This document shows, piece after piece, positions 33,595-46,046 of a DNA stretch of 64,000 nucleotides. A program made the translations under genes and the position numbers. Numbering within the stretch: the stretch's first letter is position 1; every line of letters starts with the position of its first letter. Source of the stretch: Saccharum officinarum (Eukaryota > Streptophyta > Magnoliopsida > Poales > Poaceae). The stretch covers positions 4,200,407 through 4,264,406 of the forward strand of contig CM036160.1 of the NCBI GenBank assembly GCA_020631735.1, read 5' to 3'. The notes below the pieces were generated by a model. The model saw nothing but the letters and a program-made list of their open reading frames with translations. It was not told the origin of the DNA and searched no databases.

Positions 33595-36500
33595 TCAACA
33601 AACAGAGAAACTATAATTAAATCTATCACTCTGTGGCTGTTGATATAATGACACATTTGCATGTGTGTTCTAAACTTCTAATCAGGTAAACTTTGCAAAG
33701 GAATAGAAAAAGACAGAAGATCTTAGTATTGTATTTTAACCAATGTTTTAAAAAACGTTAGACGCTAGGCGTGCGCTAGCCTAAAGTTTAGAGTTTAGGA
33801 AGTTTAAACGAGATTAAACGTGATTAAACGTTTTTGGTTTTTTATTTTTGTGATGCTGAGAGCAAAATCAGTACTAATAGCACAACTTGAAGTAATAACA
33901 GTGATCATACCTGTACACTTGTTTTCGACATCAGTTCCTTTCCTCCTTGGTTTCTTGCATTGAACTGCAGCTAACAATCAAAGAGAGACAAGTTAATAAT
34001 CTGAAAACATAAAAATCAAATAATAGGTACATGACTCCATGTACAGCCAATTCTGCTCAATATTGTACATGACTCCATGTACAGCCAAGCTTCCAAACAA
34101 CAGGGCAGCAGGCAGCAGCACAAGGCAAAATATCACAAGAAAATATACACACAGCCAAGAACCTTGCACACAACAGTCACAGCTCACAAATTAAAGATAG
34201 CAGTAGGCAGTACAGTACAACACACAATAATGGTCTTATGGTCCACACAGCACACACAAATTAAAAATAAAGTAGATAAGTAGATATTAATATTTAGATA
34301 ACTTGGCAGCCTGCTGCTGCTGCCATCATGCAATCTCCTCAGTCCTCACTCCGCAAATGCATTGCAATTTAGAATTGCTTCTTCATCCTCATCATCCTCA
34401 TAGGCAATGTCATCATCTTGATAGTCAGGATCTTCAGGATCAGATTCCCACTCTTCTTCATCCACCTCTCTAGCCACTCTTGCACTCCTTCGAGGTTGAA
34501 GCTGTTCATTAGTTCCCATTGCTTCTCCAAGGACACTCCATGGTACCCCTATCTCCGGCATTTGTTCTAGCTCATCTTCCTCATCCCTAAAGACAACCAA
34601 TGCATGAGCATCCCCTCCCTCAAAGAAAAATCCTTGAGCTTCAAAAGCATCACTACTTAGGAGCACTTCATAGTTACTCTTTCTTTTAATCTTCTCCTTC
34701 TTGGACATCAATTTATTATTGAATTGGATAAATACCAGAGAGTTAAGGCGCTCTGTTGTCAGCCTATTCCTTCTCTTTGTATGATGCTACACATTATAAA
34801 ATACAATTCCAACATCAGCACATGTACATTAAATTGGGAACAGAGAGCAACCAGTAGAGACTACAAACAAACCTATTCAAAGATGCTCCAATTCCTTTCA
34901 CATTCAGATGAGCTAGAGGTCAGTGAGAGGATTCTAATAGCCATATATTGCAAATCTGGTGCTCCACCTCCATAAAGCCTCTACCAAGATGCTAAAAAAT
35001 GAAGTCAAATGTCTCAAACATGTGCAAAATTGAATGTAGAAAAATCTGGACAGCAGTAAAAATTTGGACAGAAATGATGCAAAAGCTTACCCGGGTTGAA
35101 CTCGAAGCGTTCGCAGCTCCTTGCCAGCTTCTTTGAGAAGTTTCCTAGTGTCTTCTGGAATATATCTAAGTCCACATTAACAGCCCTATAACCCTTGTCA
35201 TCATCTCCATAGTAAAAGGTCTCCACACAATGCATGAATTTTTCCACTATAGTTGGATCATTGAAAATTGCTGGATTGTTATAACTGTAGTATGGATTCA
35301 GAATATAAGCAGCCACATGTAATGGAGAATCAAGCCTATCTTTCATCTTCTTGTTAACAATAGCCATCACTTCTTTGTAGTTCTTTTCCACATTTCCAAA
35401 TGCCTCCTTGATCTCTTTCTTTGCCTTGAGAAGTTCTCCATACACAAAACCCATAGATGGCTTCACATCCCCATCAACCAAACGTAGAACTTTCACCAAG
35501 GGCTCAAAGACCTTCAAACAGAGGGCCACATTTCTCCAAAATTGTATGTTCAACACTGTGGCTGTAGCATCCTTGCCCTTTTTGCTCTTCGCTTCAGGTA
35601 AGTCATACCACTTTGAGTCAACCACCATCTTCCTTAGACAATCCTTCTTTTCCATCATACTTTGCAGTGTAAGTGTAACATCCTAGTTTTTCGAGGAACC
35701 AAAAATACGAACTTTTTAAAAAATTTCCTGCTAATGTGTGAAGCATGTAGTTCTAGGTCGAACCTGAGTCTAACCCACTAACGAATCGTTGCACTCATTT
35801 AGATTTGTTTGTAGAAGTGTGCCGGTGCTCTCGAGTTTGTTCGGTATTTGAGTCTTGTTCGTGTTGGAGTGCACGGATCCATATCAATCCCTCTTAATCC
35901 CCTTGGAGCACCTCATAAATTCCCTTTTACATCTCTCTCAAACTCCTTTTGGAATTCCTCCACAAATCTCACTTTAAATTCATCCCAAATCCTTTTTGAA
36001 CGTTTCTTAAATTCCTTGGCTCCTAAACGTAAAAAAATCTATTTTTTCTTTTTTCCTTTTTCTTTCTTCCAAACCAGCCCACCACCTCTCTTCTCTTCCC
36101 TTCCATTTCCAAGCCGCCAAAGTGGCCTGCTCCATCTCCAGCCGCGGGCCCAACTCGCGCTGCTACCCCTCGGCCCACCTGCGCCAGCAAGCCCAGCTCA
36201 CGCTTGCTTTTTAGGCCCGTTCACCTCCCACTATGCAACTCAGCAGCATGGCAGCCTACTCGGCCTAGCCATGAGCTCACGTAGCCCACCAGCAGAGCCG
36301 CCTAGCGCCTTAACCTTTAGCCTAAGCCGGCTTCTGCGGCCCATCTGCGCGGCCCCATAGGCCCAAGTGGCTAGCACCGCTCCACCCCAACCCTAAGGAG
36401 TCGGCGTCCCTGGGACAAGCCGCCGCCACCAGCATGGAATAGTGTGTGAACCTCTCGATGCGCTCACGTACACATACCGCCACTGGTCCCCTCACGTATG

Positions 36501-36804
36501 CATGCACCTGTACGCGGGACCCACGAGGCAGCCAAAGATGTCGTTTCCCTATCACCCAGCCCCGTCACCTCTCTGTTGCTTTTCCATCAGAATAGTGTTG
36601 TCTTCTCCCTTCTACCTGCTCCGTCCCGTGCTTCTGTCCGGTCAAGCAGGTCACCGCTGCTTTTTCATCGGAGGTAGCCAGTCCGCTTCGAAGGGCCTCC
36701 GAGCCGCGCCACCTACCCCGGTCTCTTGATGGATGCCACGTCACGGTGGCCATCGCATCCACGGGCGCGGACGCCCCGGAACCCCGGCGCCCTAGTCTCA
36801 CGCG

Positions 36805-36810
36805 TATAAA
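36805..36810 (+). promoter_or_regulatory. Candidate LTR TATA box
   Basis: CGCGTATAAAGAGCCGC is a canonical plant TATA context, 1.13 kb into the LTR, with C/A-rich GC-biased sequence downstream like a transcribed leader. Confidence 0.5.
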
Positions 36811-38149
36811 GAGCCGCATCCGCCACCCTCTCCTGGCCCTTCCCTAAGGCGCCGCCACCTACCCGCTCCCTTCCTCCCCATGTGACTGCGCCAGGACACG
36901 GAGTGCCAGGGACGCCACCACCAGCCACGGTGACCGCGACGGCCACCCTCGATGCCCTCGCCTCAGCCATGACCTGCACCGCCTAGACCTGTTTGTCCCT
37001 AACCCCAAGCTGCTCGACCCGGTCCCCTGCTGCACGCCGGAGCCGCCGGTCGCTGCAGTTGCCGTCGGCTGTGGCCCGAGCCTCAGACTACTACACAACA
37101 AGGGTAAGCCCCCTCCATAACCAAGTTGCTCCGTTTGGTTTTGCCCGTGACCCTGACTACTACCCGCCATGAGCCCAAGGTCGTGGCTTTACAGAGTCGA
37201 CCATCGCATAAGAGCTGTAGGGCCCAGACGTCACGACCACCGATGTACTGGACCTCCAAGGGCACTGCCGCACCTCACCGGAGGACAGCGACCACTGCCG
37301 GGAGGCTGCGCCTTGCTTTTTCCTTGACATGGCTGGCCCATTCCACTCCACCGGAGCTACGACGCCTCCCGGACGCCTGCCGCCACGTCCAGTCGGCAGT
37401 AGCTGTGCCTCGGCCACCTGCAGCCATGTTCGGCTAGCCGCGGCCAGCCAACAGCAGCTGCAGCCCACCGGGACAAGCTGCAGCAGCCCTCCCTCCTCAT
37501 CGCAGCAAGGTCGACCCTTTTTAACCAAGCTGACGCCATCCTTGGCATTGGCAAAGCTCTGCTTCTTATTTCTTTTACTCGTTCATACATCATTATATCA
37601 TCTATCATCTATACATGTTCATGATCATCTACTTGATATCTATATCTATGCCTGTGTCATGCCTTCGTCGCTGGTCTATCTCTTGTGATGCTGTGGATAA
37701 GTGCTACTCCGTCGATTGTCGTGTTGTGGTTCTTATGTGTGTTTGTCGTCGTTTGTGGACCGTGCCTTCGAGCCACTTGGGAAGCGATGTGCTTGTTCGT
37801 TGCGATCGCGAGTTCGCCTCGTCGTGGCTATAACGCCACGCATGGTCCCTTCCCTCGTGTTTAGTTGTCTCCGTCGGTTTACGAGCGTTAGCTCCTATGT
37901 TCGTCCCTAGGACGCGGTCACCGTGGGCTCTATGTCGCGATCGGCGCGGTTCTCACCCGCACACTCTGAGCCCTCCGTGACCTACTCTAGAGGGGTTGGA
38001 ATTAGGGGGACAACCCTTGTATACCGTCGGAAGCCAACTAGTGAAGGTTGAGCTCATGGCCGCGAGCCACCTCGCCATGACCATCGGACTCTACCTCTTT
38101 TGCCCCTTGCTCTCTTGTGCTCTCTTGTTCGCTTGTTTATCCTAGCCAC

Positions 38150-38700
38150 CTCGTATGCTTGTACCACTTTGAACATTGTGTTCCTTCGGATCTAGCGGTG
38201 ACAACCGCATCGCTATGAACCCTAGGAATTACAGAGTGCTGATCTAGTAGCGTATATGTCGTGGTGCCCTATGAGTGGGTTTGGATCGTGGGATCATGCC
38301 ATCTTCTTCCGACCTTCATCCGTTCCATGGCGAGTTGGTTGAAGGAGTGCGGATTCCATTCTTCTCTTCCCTTTTGTTCTCAATCCCCATCGATCCAGTA
38401 AGATGTGGATTGAGTCCTTCGCTTGTTTGGTGTTTATTGCTTTCTTGTTTCCATTCCTTCAATTCTCGTTGTTTGCTATGGCGAGTGGATCAAAGGAAGG
38501 TGAACCTCGTGTCTCTTTTCGTCTTTCGGCTCCTCCGTGCTCGAGTCCTTGTATGCTTGTACCTTGTGGACCGTAGCGTCTCTCTGGTTCTTGCGGTGAT
38601 AATCGCATCGCTGAGAACTTTAGGGATATCTTAGTGCATTTAGTGCACCTAGGTCTTGGTACCCTATAAGTTGTTTGGGCGCTCATGTTCTTTTGTGTGT
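38150..38700 (+). repeat. Degenerate ~400-bp direct repeat inside the solo LTR
   Basis: TATGCTTGTACC...GGTGACAACCGCATCGCT (about 38155-38213) recurs as TATGCTTGTACC...GGTGATAATCGCATCGCT (about 38552-38613). Both are followed by similar CTAGG...CCCTAT and CATGGCG landmarks. An internal duplication helps explain the unusual LTR length. Confidence 0.6.
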
Positions 38701-41700
38701 CACTCCTTTCCATTGCCTCGTCCTTTGCCATGGCGTGTGTATTGGAAGAAGTAGACCGCCCTCTTCTCTTCTCCCTCGTTCTACCCTCTCTTGGTTCTCG
38801 TCAAGTTACAATGGCGTACGAATTAGGAGAGAACAGAACTTCTCTCGCTCGTAGTCTTTCCGATTTCCGTCAGTCTCCATGACGCTCGGATCGAAAGCCG
38901 CGAGCCATGGTATTTGCTTAGGATGAGCCAGAGTCTGTGCCATTTTATTTAAGCCGTACAGGTCGACACGGTCGACCCGGGAAGTACTGGCTAGGCTAAG
39001 ACCTAAGTTTGTGCTTAGCAAATCACCACTTACATTTCCTTGGCCTAGGGATCGGACATCCGCTGAGAGGGCTAAGTCGTTCTTCCTTTTGCATTCTTTC
39101 GGTGTAGTTGTTCTTTCTGTGCCTTGTTGCCTCTCTTTCCGTAGTCTTTCTAGGTTTAGTGGTCTGATTGCTCTTTTGCTTGTCGCTGTATCGAGGTAAT
39201 TGCATCGAGGTTAGCGTTGAACGGATCAGAACCCGTTGGAGAAAGGACATGCGGATGAAGGACTATGGAGGAGTATGACTACAAGTGCACTGAGGATCTC
39301 GGATACGACTTTTAACAGGTGTTCCACGTCCCACCCAACCTCGTAGAACCTATTAGACATGCTACATATAGATGCTAGTGCTTTACTTTCTTGCAATTGA
39401 ACTGTGATAGGTTGCATGGTAGACTGCTTGTAAGCCATTATCTTGTCGCAACCTATTCCCTTGCACACCCGCTGTTAGGCTAGACGCTTGCATTCTACTT
39501 ACTGCTTTACTTTCACTACGCATTATTTCTATGATGTGATGCTTGGTGAAGGGATAACGTGAGTGGATAAGGCACGTGGTGCCGATAACTTGGTAAAACT
39601 AGATAATGAACTTGGGGAGATCTTGGCGTGCGTCTTGGGTGTGTGGTGAGGGTTGAGTCGATCGGACAGGATCCTACGACGAGTCTTTGGGGCAAGTCAT
39701 GCCGGAGGGGTGCGACCTGGGCATCCCTCGAGAGAGGTACCTGTGGCGGGTGCATGGTGAGCAGACGAGGTGTTGGTTATCCCCGGTGGAGGTGCCGTCG
39801 AGGCACGGGGTGTTGGTTATCCCCTTGAGAAGATATCTTGTCCAGTCCACTTAAGGACTGGTATGTCTTGAGAGCCGGAATCATAGGACCCTTCGTGCAC
39901 ACTACTCGCTCCCGATGGGCGGGAGACGATTACCCGACTAACTAGGGCGGTGCCACTACTACTAGGTTGAAAGGTGATAGTGTAGGGAGGTACGGGCATG
40001 GGGGCCCACACCCTCCTAAGACAGCGTAGTGACCTTGGGGCCCGGTACTACGTCTCACAGTCTCAGTGTTTCGGTGGACGCCGAGGTGGCCCAGGGCTAA
40101 GTGGTAGGGTGGTACCGTACCGGTTGGGAGGCAGTCGGCATCAGCCTAGGCGAGGCACCGCCGATGATGGTGATCTTGTGGATTTCCAGGTGTACATGCT
40201 CTACAGAGTTGATCGATCTATACGTATAGCCGTGTCCGCGGATATGGACATTCCTATGACCTACGCTTCACTTGATTAGTGAGAGGAGTCCTTTCTACCT
40301 TTCCCCTGGGTTTTGGTGTTGGATCCGGCTTTGGCCGTTGAGGCAAGGTACGAGCGGGAGTCGACCTTGCCGCCTAGAGAGAGAGTGAGATGAGATGTGT
40401 GTTTGGGATGGGAGAACGTGTGGTTGAGATGTGTTAAAACTTGATGAACTATTATTATAAAATCTTGTTGAACTTGCATAGGAGACCTACAGCCATATAT
40501 AGGCCTTTTCTTCTACCCTTGCATTCCACTTACCACAAAGCATACGCAAAAGCATAGGGTGGGAGACAGTGGCCAGTACAAATTGTACTGATAGATTTTG
40601 GACAGGTTTGGACAAAATCTACGACAACCACGAGGACTTGGATTAGGTGGTCTCGTTCCTACGCTCGAGTTTGGTTCGGAAGAAGAAGTCCACGCCGCTG
40701 ACATTCTACGCCAACTCTGATGATTGCCCGTGAAGGAGGAGCCTTCACCCGTCGATGTGCTACAACGACTCTGATGAAGATGTGTGTGCGTTTCCGCTAG
40801 ATTAGTTGATGTAATAGGTTTGTTAACCAATGATGTAAAGCTTGTGCAAACTTGTAAATCTACGATGTATGACTATGATATCAGCTGATAATTGATAATG
40901 TAATGGATTGCTCTCGTGATCTACTACATTATAAATTGTATCTGTGGATTTTCCCTTTGAGGAAAATCGAGGTCGTTTCAGTAAGATAGGATGTAGCAAA
41001 TTTGGTTACCCCTGGCCTTATGATTTCTCTCTTCAAGGTGAAGGACCTCAAACATGCCAAGGTTCGGTGGTGACCATAGACAAAGATAGTGAATGATTTT
41101 GCTAGATCAATTGTCTTCTTGAATTTTGCAAGGTTGCCAATACCTTGCAGCATCAGATTGATGGTATGAGTTGCACAAGAAGTCCAAAATATGTTTTGCC
41201 CCTTGAGGTGCAGCAATGCCTTTGCTCCCATGTTGTTAGAGGCATTATCTGTCACAATTTGCACTACATTTTCAGCACCTACGTCCTCAATTGCCTTGTC
41301 AACGAGCTCATAGATAACTTCACTAGTGTGTGACACATCTGACATCTCCATAGACTTCATAAATGTTGTGCCCTCACTAGTATTTGTGCACATGTTCATA
41401 ATACTTCTTCTCTTCATATCTGTCCAAGCATCAGTCATGATGGAGCAGCCATGCTTAACCTTCTCATCTTCACGGTCTTGTAGCAGGCTCTTGGTTTTTG
41501 CATACTCCTCATCCAACAATCTACCCCGATAATCATGCTGAGTTGGAGGCTGGAAACCAGGACCAAATTGACCAATAGCTTCAACCATTTCCTTGAACTC
41601 ATCATTATCACAAGCATTGAATGGAATAGCTGCAAAATAGAATGGTGCATAAAATTAAAATTCCAGCAACTAATAATGCATGGATTCGAATAAGTATGAA

Positions 41701-43659
41701 GGCTGCAGCAATAAGGATTGGTAAATTACTTAAGTACAGAACATACCATGTGTATACACCCATTTAGCAACATATTGCTGCACTTGGTGAGTTCTTTCTT
41801 TCCAAAGTGGTTCATTTATGTTCTGTTGCCTCTTAGCTTCAACACTGCTTAACTTGGGATCAATGGGACAAGTAAATTTGTCCATGGGTCCTAGCTGGCG
41901 AGGTGTACTTGAGCTTCCAGCAAGTGACTCAACTTCTGTCACTTCCTCTTCACCTGTTGCAAGTTGCACATTCTCCCTGACCTCTTTATCATGTTGTTGC
42001 TTACCTTTCTTCTTCTTTGCTATTTCATCAAGATTCTTAATGCACTTTTGCTTAACTTCCTCAGGAACTTTTTGGCACTTCGCAATAGACGTGCCCCTAT
42101 GAGCAAGATGCTGCTTAAGGCGATTAATTCCTGCACTCTCATGGCCACAAAAGAAGACACTTTACTTTGTTCTTGTCATTGGGATCACAGAGACGCCCCC
42201 ACTCCCAACCTATATCAGAAGATTTCCTCTTTAGGTGGTTGGCAACCTTGGCGGCTTCTGGAGCCGCTGCTTCAGTACCAGCAGCAGCTGCAGCTTCAGA
42301 AGTCGACATCCTAATCCCAATCCAAGAACAAGAGTAGCATAGTAAGGGCCAACAGATCAACGCATCCTGATTCCTAAGGGCTAAGGAGTAGTACACATTC
42401 AATCTTAAGTTCTTAACCCTAAATCCCCAATCTAATTCATCAATTCAGTGATTGACATGCAGAAATCAAAACTAACAGAGGGAGGAGAGGATGGGGAGAG
42501 ACCAAGGAAGCACCTGGAGAGAATGAGGGGCTGTGCCTGCACCGGCCTCTGCTTTGCAGTCGTCGAATCCTGGTCCTGCGCTGGCGGCCTAGCCTCTGCT
42601 GCAGGCCACGGCCCCTGCGCCCACGGCTGCCCTCTGTTGCAGGCGACGGCCCCTGCGCCTGTGGACTCTGCGCCTGCCAAGGAGAAGGAGAGCCCCAGCG
42701 ACGACTACCAACGGCGGCGAGGAGCTACCGGGCGGGAGTAGGCGGAGCCGCGGAGGCTGGAATGGAGTGCGAGCCGACAAATCCCGCTCTGTTTCTTGCG
42801 GCCGATTTGTGCTGCCGCATCGGGCCAGCCTGCTTCTTTCCCACGCCCTCCCGCGCTTCTTTCCCGCGCGTGGCGCGCGCGATTCCTTCCTTTCCCGCCC
42901 GCAAGCCACGCGCTTCCCGGTCTCGCAAGCCGCACGTTTTCCACCGCCGAACTTCGTTTTTTGACCGATTCCGCGTGATTAATCATTGCCGCGCGATTAA
43001 ACGACCGTGTAAACACGCCCAACGTTTAATTGAACGATTAGCCCCCAAACGCAATGCTGGGGCAAAGTTTAGCGTTTAAACGGGATCAAACGACGTTTAA
43101 TAACGTTTTTTAAAACCTTGATTTCAACATACCAGAAAGGTGCTTGTCAAGGCTTCCATTACAGAGAAATTCAAAGCACAGCAAACATGCACGTTTTTCA
43201 GCCATAACATGTTTCCCACTATGTTCCACCACTTCCGACTTGGTTTCAACACAGTAACTTACAAGTTGTACGACATTTTGGTGCCTGACCTCCGTAAGAC
43301 AAATGATCTCATTCTCGACTTGATTATCATTGCCCAGCAGATGTGTATCAAAAATCTTCTTTACAGCAATAGCTTTGCCACTCCGGAGAACCCCCTTCAT
43401 AGCATGTAGGTACGTAGGTTAACCGTTTATTATCTTTCTGTTGTCATCGGTTGAAAATTGGAGTGAAAGAGGAATGATCATATACCTTGTATACTACTCC
43501 ACACGCACCCCTGCCAAGTTCTCGTTCAGTGGAAAAACCGCATGTGATATCTTCCAAAAAATCTAGAGGCAAAGATATTAATGGTTCTGTTTTTGGATCC
43601 TGCAGCCTTTTATCCAATTGTTTCTCCAATATTTCACGTTTAGTAGCTCCACTACCCAT

Positions 43660-45480
43660 TCCTGATTACTCAAGCACTTTTATAGAAAAAAACAAATGTG
43701 GGTGCTCCAACTTGCGAAACAATTTCTCACAAATGCATGCAGTAGAATAAGAAACAAGCGCTATTGTGGGCTAGCAAATTGATACGAGCTGTTTTATATG
43801 AATCAATATAAGCATATAAAAATGGATGAGGGAATAAACAGAAAATTCTTGTAGAGATTAAAAATGGCAACTTCTAGATAAATCTCATTTGATACTAAAA
43901 AATAATTCAAAAAATTCTCGGTATAAGTGTAACAGTAATATATTACCAAAAAACATCACTCGGATACAAGACAGAAAATATAAAGTATATGCAGTGTCCA
44001 GATGTATAATGATTATTGATAAGAGTTCTAAACTCCTCCATAGGATGAAAACAGAGCAAGTGAGCAACCATGAAAAAGGCAAGAGCAAGCATCTGAGACA
44101 TTGCTTGCTAGTTGAACAAAAAATGGAAATAAAATTTTAGGAGAGATGGACTGACCCCTTATTGAGATGTATGGACAAAAAATACGAAGACGGGATAGAT
44201 CACAGGTAGGATCTGCTTCAACAAAGGGGATTGCCAGAAGACAGCAAGGGACGAATACGTTCCCGTCCTCTCCCCCCCCCCCCCCCCCCCTTTTTTTTTT
44301 GCTAATGATTAGGTAACCAGAGCAGTACGCCTCAGCAATCCAAACTACCCCATCTACAAATTAATAACAACCAGAGCAGTGCAATGGTTAAAGAAGAGCA
44401 TACTTGGCGACCTTTAACAGAAAACTAGGTAATAACAACTGTAAAATTGCATACAAATATAACATGACGGGATGTATGGCTGATGCTTGTTTGGTTACAT
44501 CTTAAGTATTTGATTACCTTTTTATGTGCCTGATGATGTCAACCAAGTGCTGTCTGCAAACTTTTTTGGAGATTTGAGATAGTATCACTCGCTAGCAGGA
44601 GCGAGGGCACGCTCACCTCACCTCTGTAGTGGTTTGTTGGGAGAAAAAAAAATCAGACAACTAGTAAAGACGAAAGGAAAGCAGAGATGCACCTTATAGC
44701 AGAAACCAAAGTAATAAAACAGTAAAATAGCAAACAAATACAACACTGGTGTTTGGTATTACCTTTTTCTGTGTTTGGTGTCAATCAAGTGCTGACTGCG
44801 AAGTGCGAACTGTGTTGGAGATGAGTAGCAGATCTGATTCATGACTTGCTAGGACAGCATGCTCACCTGTGGTTTAATTTGTTGGTAGAAAAATCAGAGA
44901 ACTAGTGAAGACGAAAGGAAAGTGGAAATTACAAAGCAAAAGAGTTATCAGCTTACAGCTTACAGGCTCGATCGTGGGTATCTACATGTTACTTCAAAGG
45001 TTCTGCTACAACACTTCCTGTCTGTGAGCTTCCATGCATCTGCTTCTTACAAAAAGAAAAGCATAAGCGAGAGAAGAGAGAAAGAGATGAGAGAGGAGCC
45101 AGCATACCCTTACCTGTACGTGGCTTGTTGGGAGAAGAACTCTAATAATAAAAAGGAAAGCAAAGTGATAAAAACTGAAAAGAACTGAAAGAGTCGCCGG
45201 CTTACATGCTCGATTGCCGGCTTACAGTCCCTGTGAGCTTCCAAGCATCTGATTTTCCTCTATATCAATTGTGCGGAAAGCAAACTCTAGTAAGGATGAA
45301 AACAGAGAGGCTTGGTGGCTAGATCGATTTGTGTCTCAAGTCTCAAGTCTATCTGGAGGCTTTTATGTAAAGCTTCCTGGAAGTGCCTTAGTCAACTGTG
45401 CGGTCTTCCCGTGTATCGTTTCATTTCCACTCAATTAATTTATTTCCAACAACAACAACAAAGCCTTAATTAATTTATTT
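43660..45480 (-). other. K2 5' flank with duplicated cluster modules
   Basis: 43770-44350 matches the K1 5' flank (5550-6050). 44400-45330 matches the NLR2 5' flank (57235-57700) and is itself partly duplicated (44400-44660, 44690-44900, 45190-45330). Shared words include TCAAGTGCTGACTGCGAAGTG, ACGAAAGGAAAG and GCTTACAGGCTCGATCG. A run of about 20 C followed by 11 T lies at 44271-44301 where K1 has only a short T run. No gene is supported; probable promoter/leader sequence of K2. Confidence 0.6.
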
Positions 45481-45553
45481 TCAGCCTACCGAAACTACCA
45501 CCTTGCCCTGATCTTTTTTTTTTTGAATGTAAGGGCAGGAGCTCTGCTATTCA

Positions 45554-45794
45554 GGGCGTGTTCACATGGCAAAATTTTTGGAGAAAAATTCTTGTAGCAC
45601 TTTCGTTGTTATTTGGTAAAATTTATCCAACCATGGACTAACTAGGCTCAAAAGATTCGTCTCGATATTTACAGACAAACTGTGTAATTAGTTATTTTTT
45701 TACCTACATTTAATGCTCCATGCATGCGTCCAGAGATTCGATGTGACGGGTACTATGCAAAATTTTTTTGGTCTTTTGGGATCTAAACATGGCC
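45554..45794 (+). mobile_element. Tourist-type MITE
   Basis: Ends GGGCGTGTTCACATG and CTAAACATGGCC, 241 bp, flanked by TCA at 45551-45553 and 45795-45797. Internal AAAAGATTCGTCTCG and GATTCGATGTGACGG place it in the same family as 15258-15500. Confidence 0.8.
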
Positions 45795-45801
45795 TCATTA
45801 A

Positions 45802-46043
45802 GGGGGTGTTAGATGTAAAAAAATTTGGAATTTTGCTACTGTAGCACATTCGTTTGTATTTGGCAATTAGTGTCCAATCATAGACTAATTAGGCTTAAAA
45901 GATTCGTCTCGTAATTTATAACTAAACTGTGTAATTAGTTATTTCTTTTATCTACCTTAAGTGCTCTATATATATGCATCTAAAGATTGATATGATGGAG
46001 AGAGTGTAAAAATTTGGATTTTAGAGGGGAAGTAAACAAGGGC
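45802..46043 (+). mobile_element. Tourist-type MITE, adjacent to the previous copy
   Basis: 242 bp flanked by TAA at 45799-45801 and 46044-46046. It lies head to tail only a few bases from the preceding copy and has diverged from it, so the two arrived separately. Confidence 0.82.
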
Positions 46044-46046
46044 TAA

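Larger units (their letters stand above)
35674..40980. mobile_element. 5.3-kb solo LTR inserted in hAT-B transposase
   Basis: Starts TGTAACATCC and ends GTCGTTTCA, with 5-bp target duplications GTAAG at 35669-35673 and 40981-40985. No second copy of either end occurs inside, and no gag or pol domain is seen in 5307 bp. A single LTR left by LTR-LTR recombination is therefore the best explanation. A TATA box (TATAAA, 36805-36810) sits after a GC-rich upstream part. The TGTAACATCC start and very long LTR recall Tekay/Del-type gypsy elements; that assignment is inference. Orientation is probably plus, from the TATA and the T-to-C end order. Confidence 0.88.
34346..42309 (-). pseudogene. hAT transposase (BED finger, DUF659, hAT C-terminal type), pseudogene
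   Basis: Coding pieces: 42309-41747, intron 41630-41746, 41629-40981, the LTR insertion, 35673-35091, intron 34992-35090, 34991-34873, intron 34787-34872, and 34786-34346. The N-terminal BED finger (WEWGRL, KVKC, then CGHESAGINRLKQH) has a one-base insertion near 42142. A DUF659 region follows (SIMTDAWTDMKRRSIMNMC, VQIVTDNASNN, TSCATHTINLML). After the LTR comes the rest of the catalytic domain and the hAT C-terminal dimerisation region (RILSLTSSSSECERNWSIFE). Further stops: TAG early in exon 34991-34873 and at its last codon (CAG to TAG likely). The acidic tail has DEEEWESDPEDPDYQDDD. It is unrelated at subfamily level to hAT-A. Confidence 0.9.
33741..43120 (-). mobile_element. hAT DNA transposon (hAT-B) in K2 intron 2
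   Basis: Terminal inverted repeats CAATGTTTTAAAAAACGTTA (33741) and, inverted, CAAGGTTTTAAAAAACGTTA (ending 43120) match at 19 of 20 positions. They are flanked by 8-bp duplications ATTTTAAC (33733-33740) and ATTTCAAC (43121-43128). Eight-base duplications are diagnostic of hAT. Without the inner LTR and its 5-bp duplication the element is about 4.07 kb and carries one transposase gene. Subterminal regions have many TTTAAACG/CGTTTAA words, likely transposase-binding repeats. K1 lacks the element. Confidence 0.95.

Noticed and set aside
35848..38900. Several Pro/Ser/Arg-rich ORFs as candidate genes
   Set aside because: They lie inside the 5.3-kb solo LTR, overlap on both strands, and have no recognised domain.
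45490..45560. Poly-T tract as a transcription terminator
   Set aside because: Plant Pol II genes do not end this way, and no gene precedes it.
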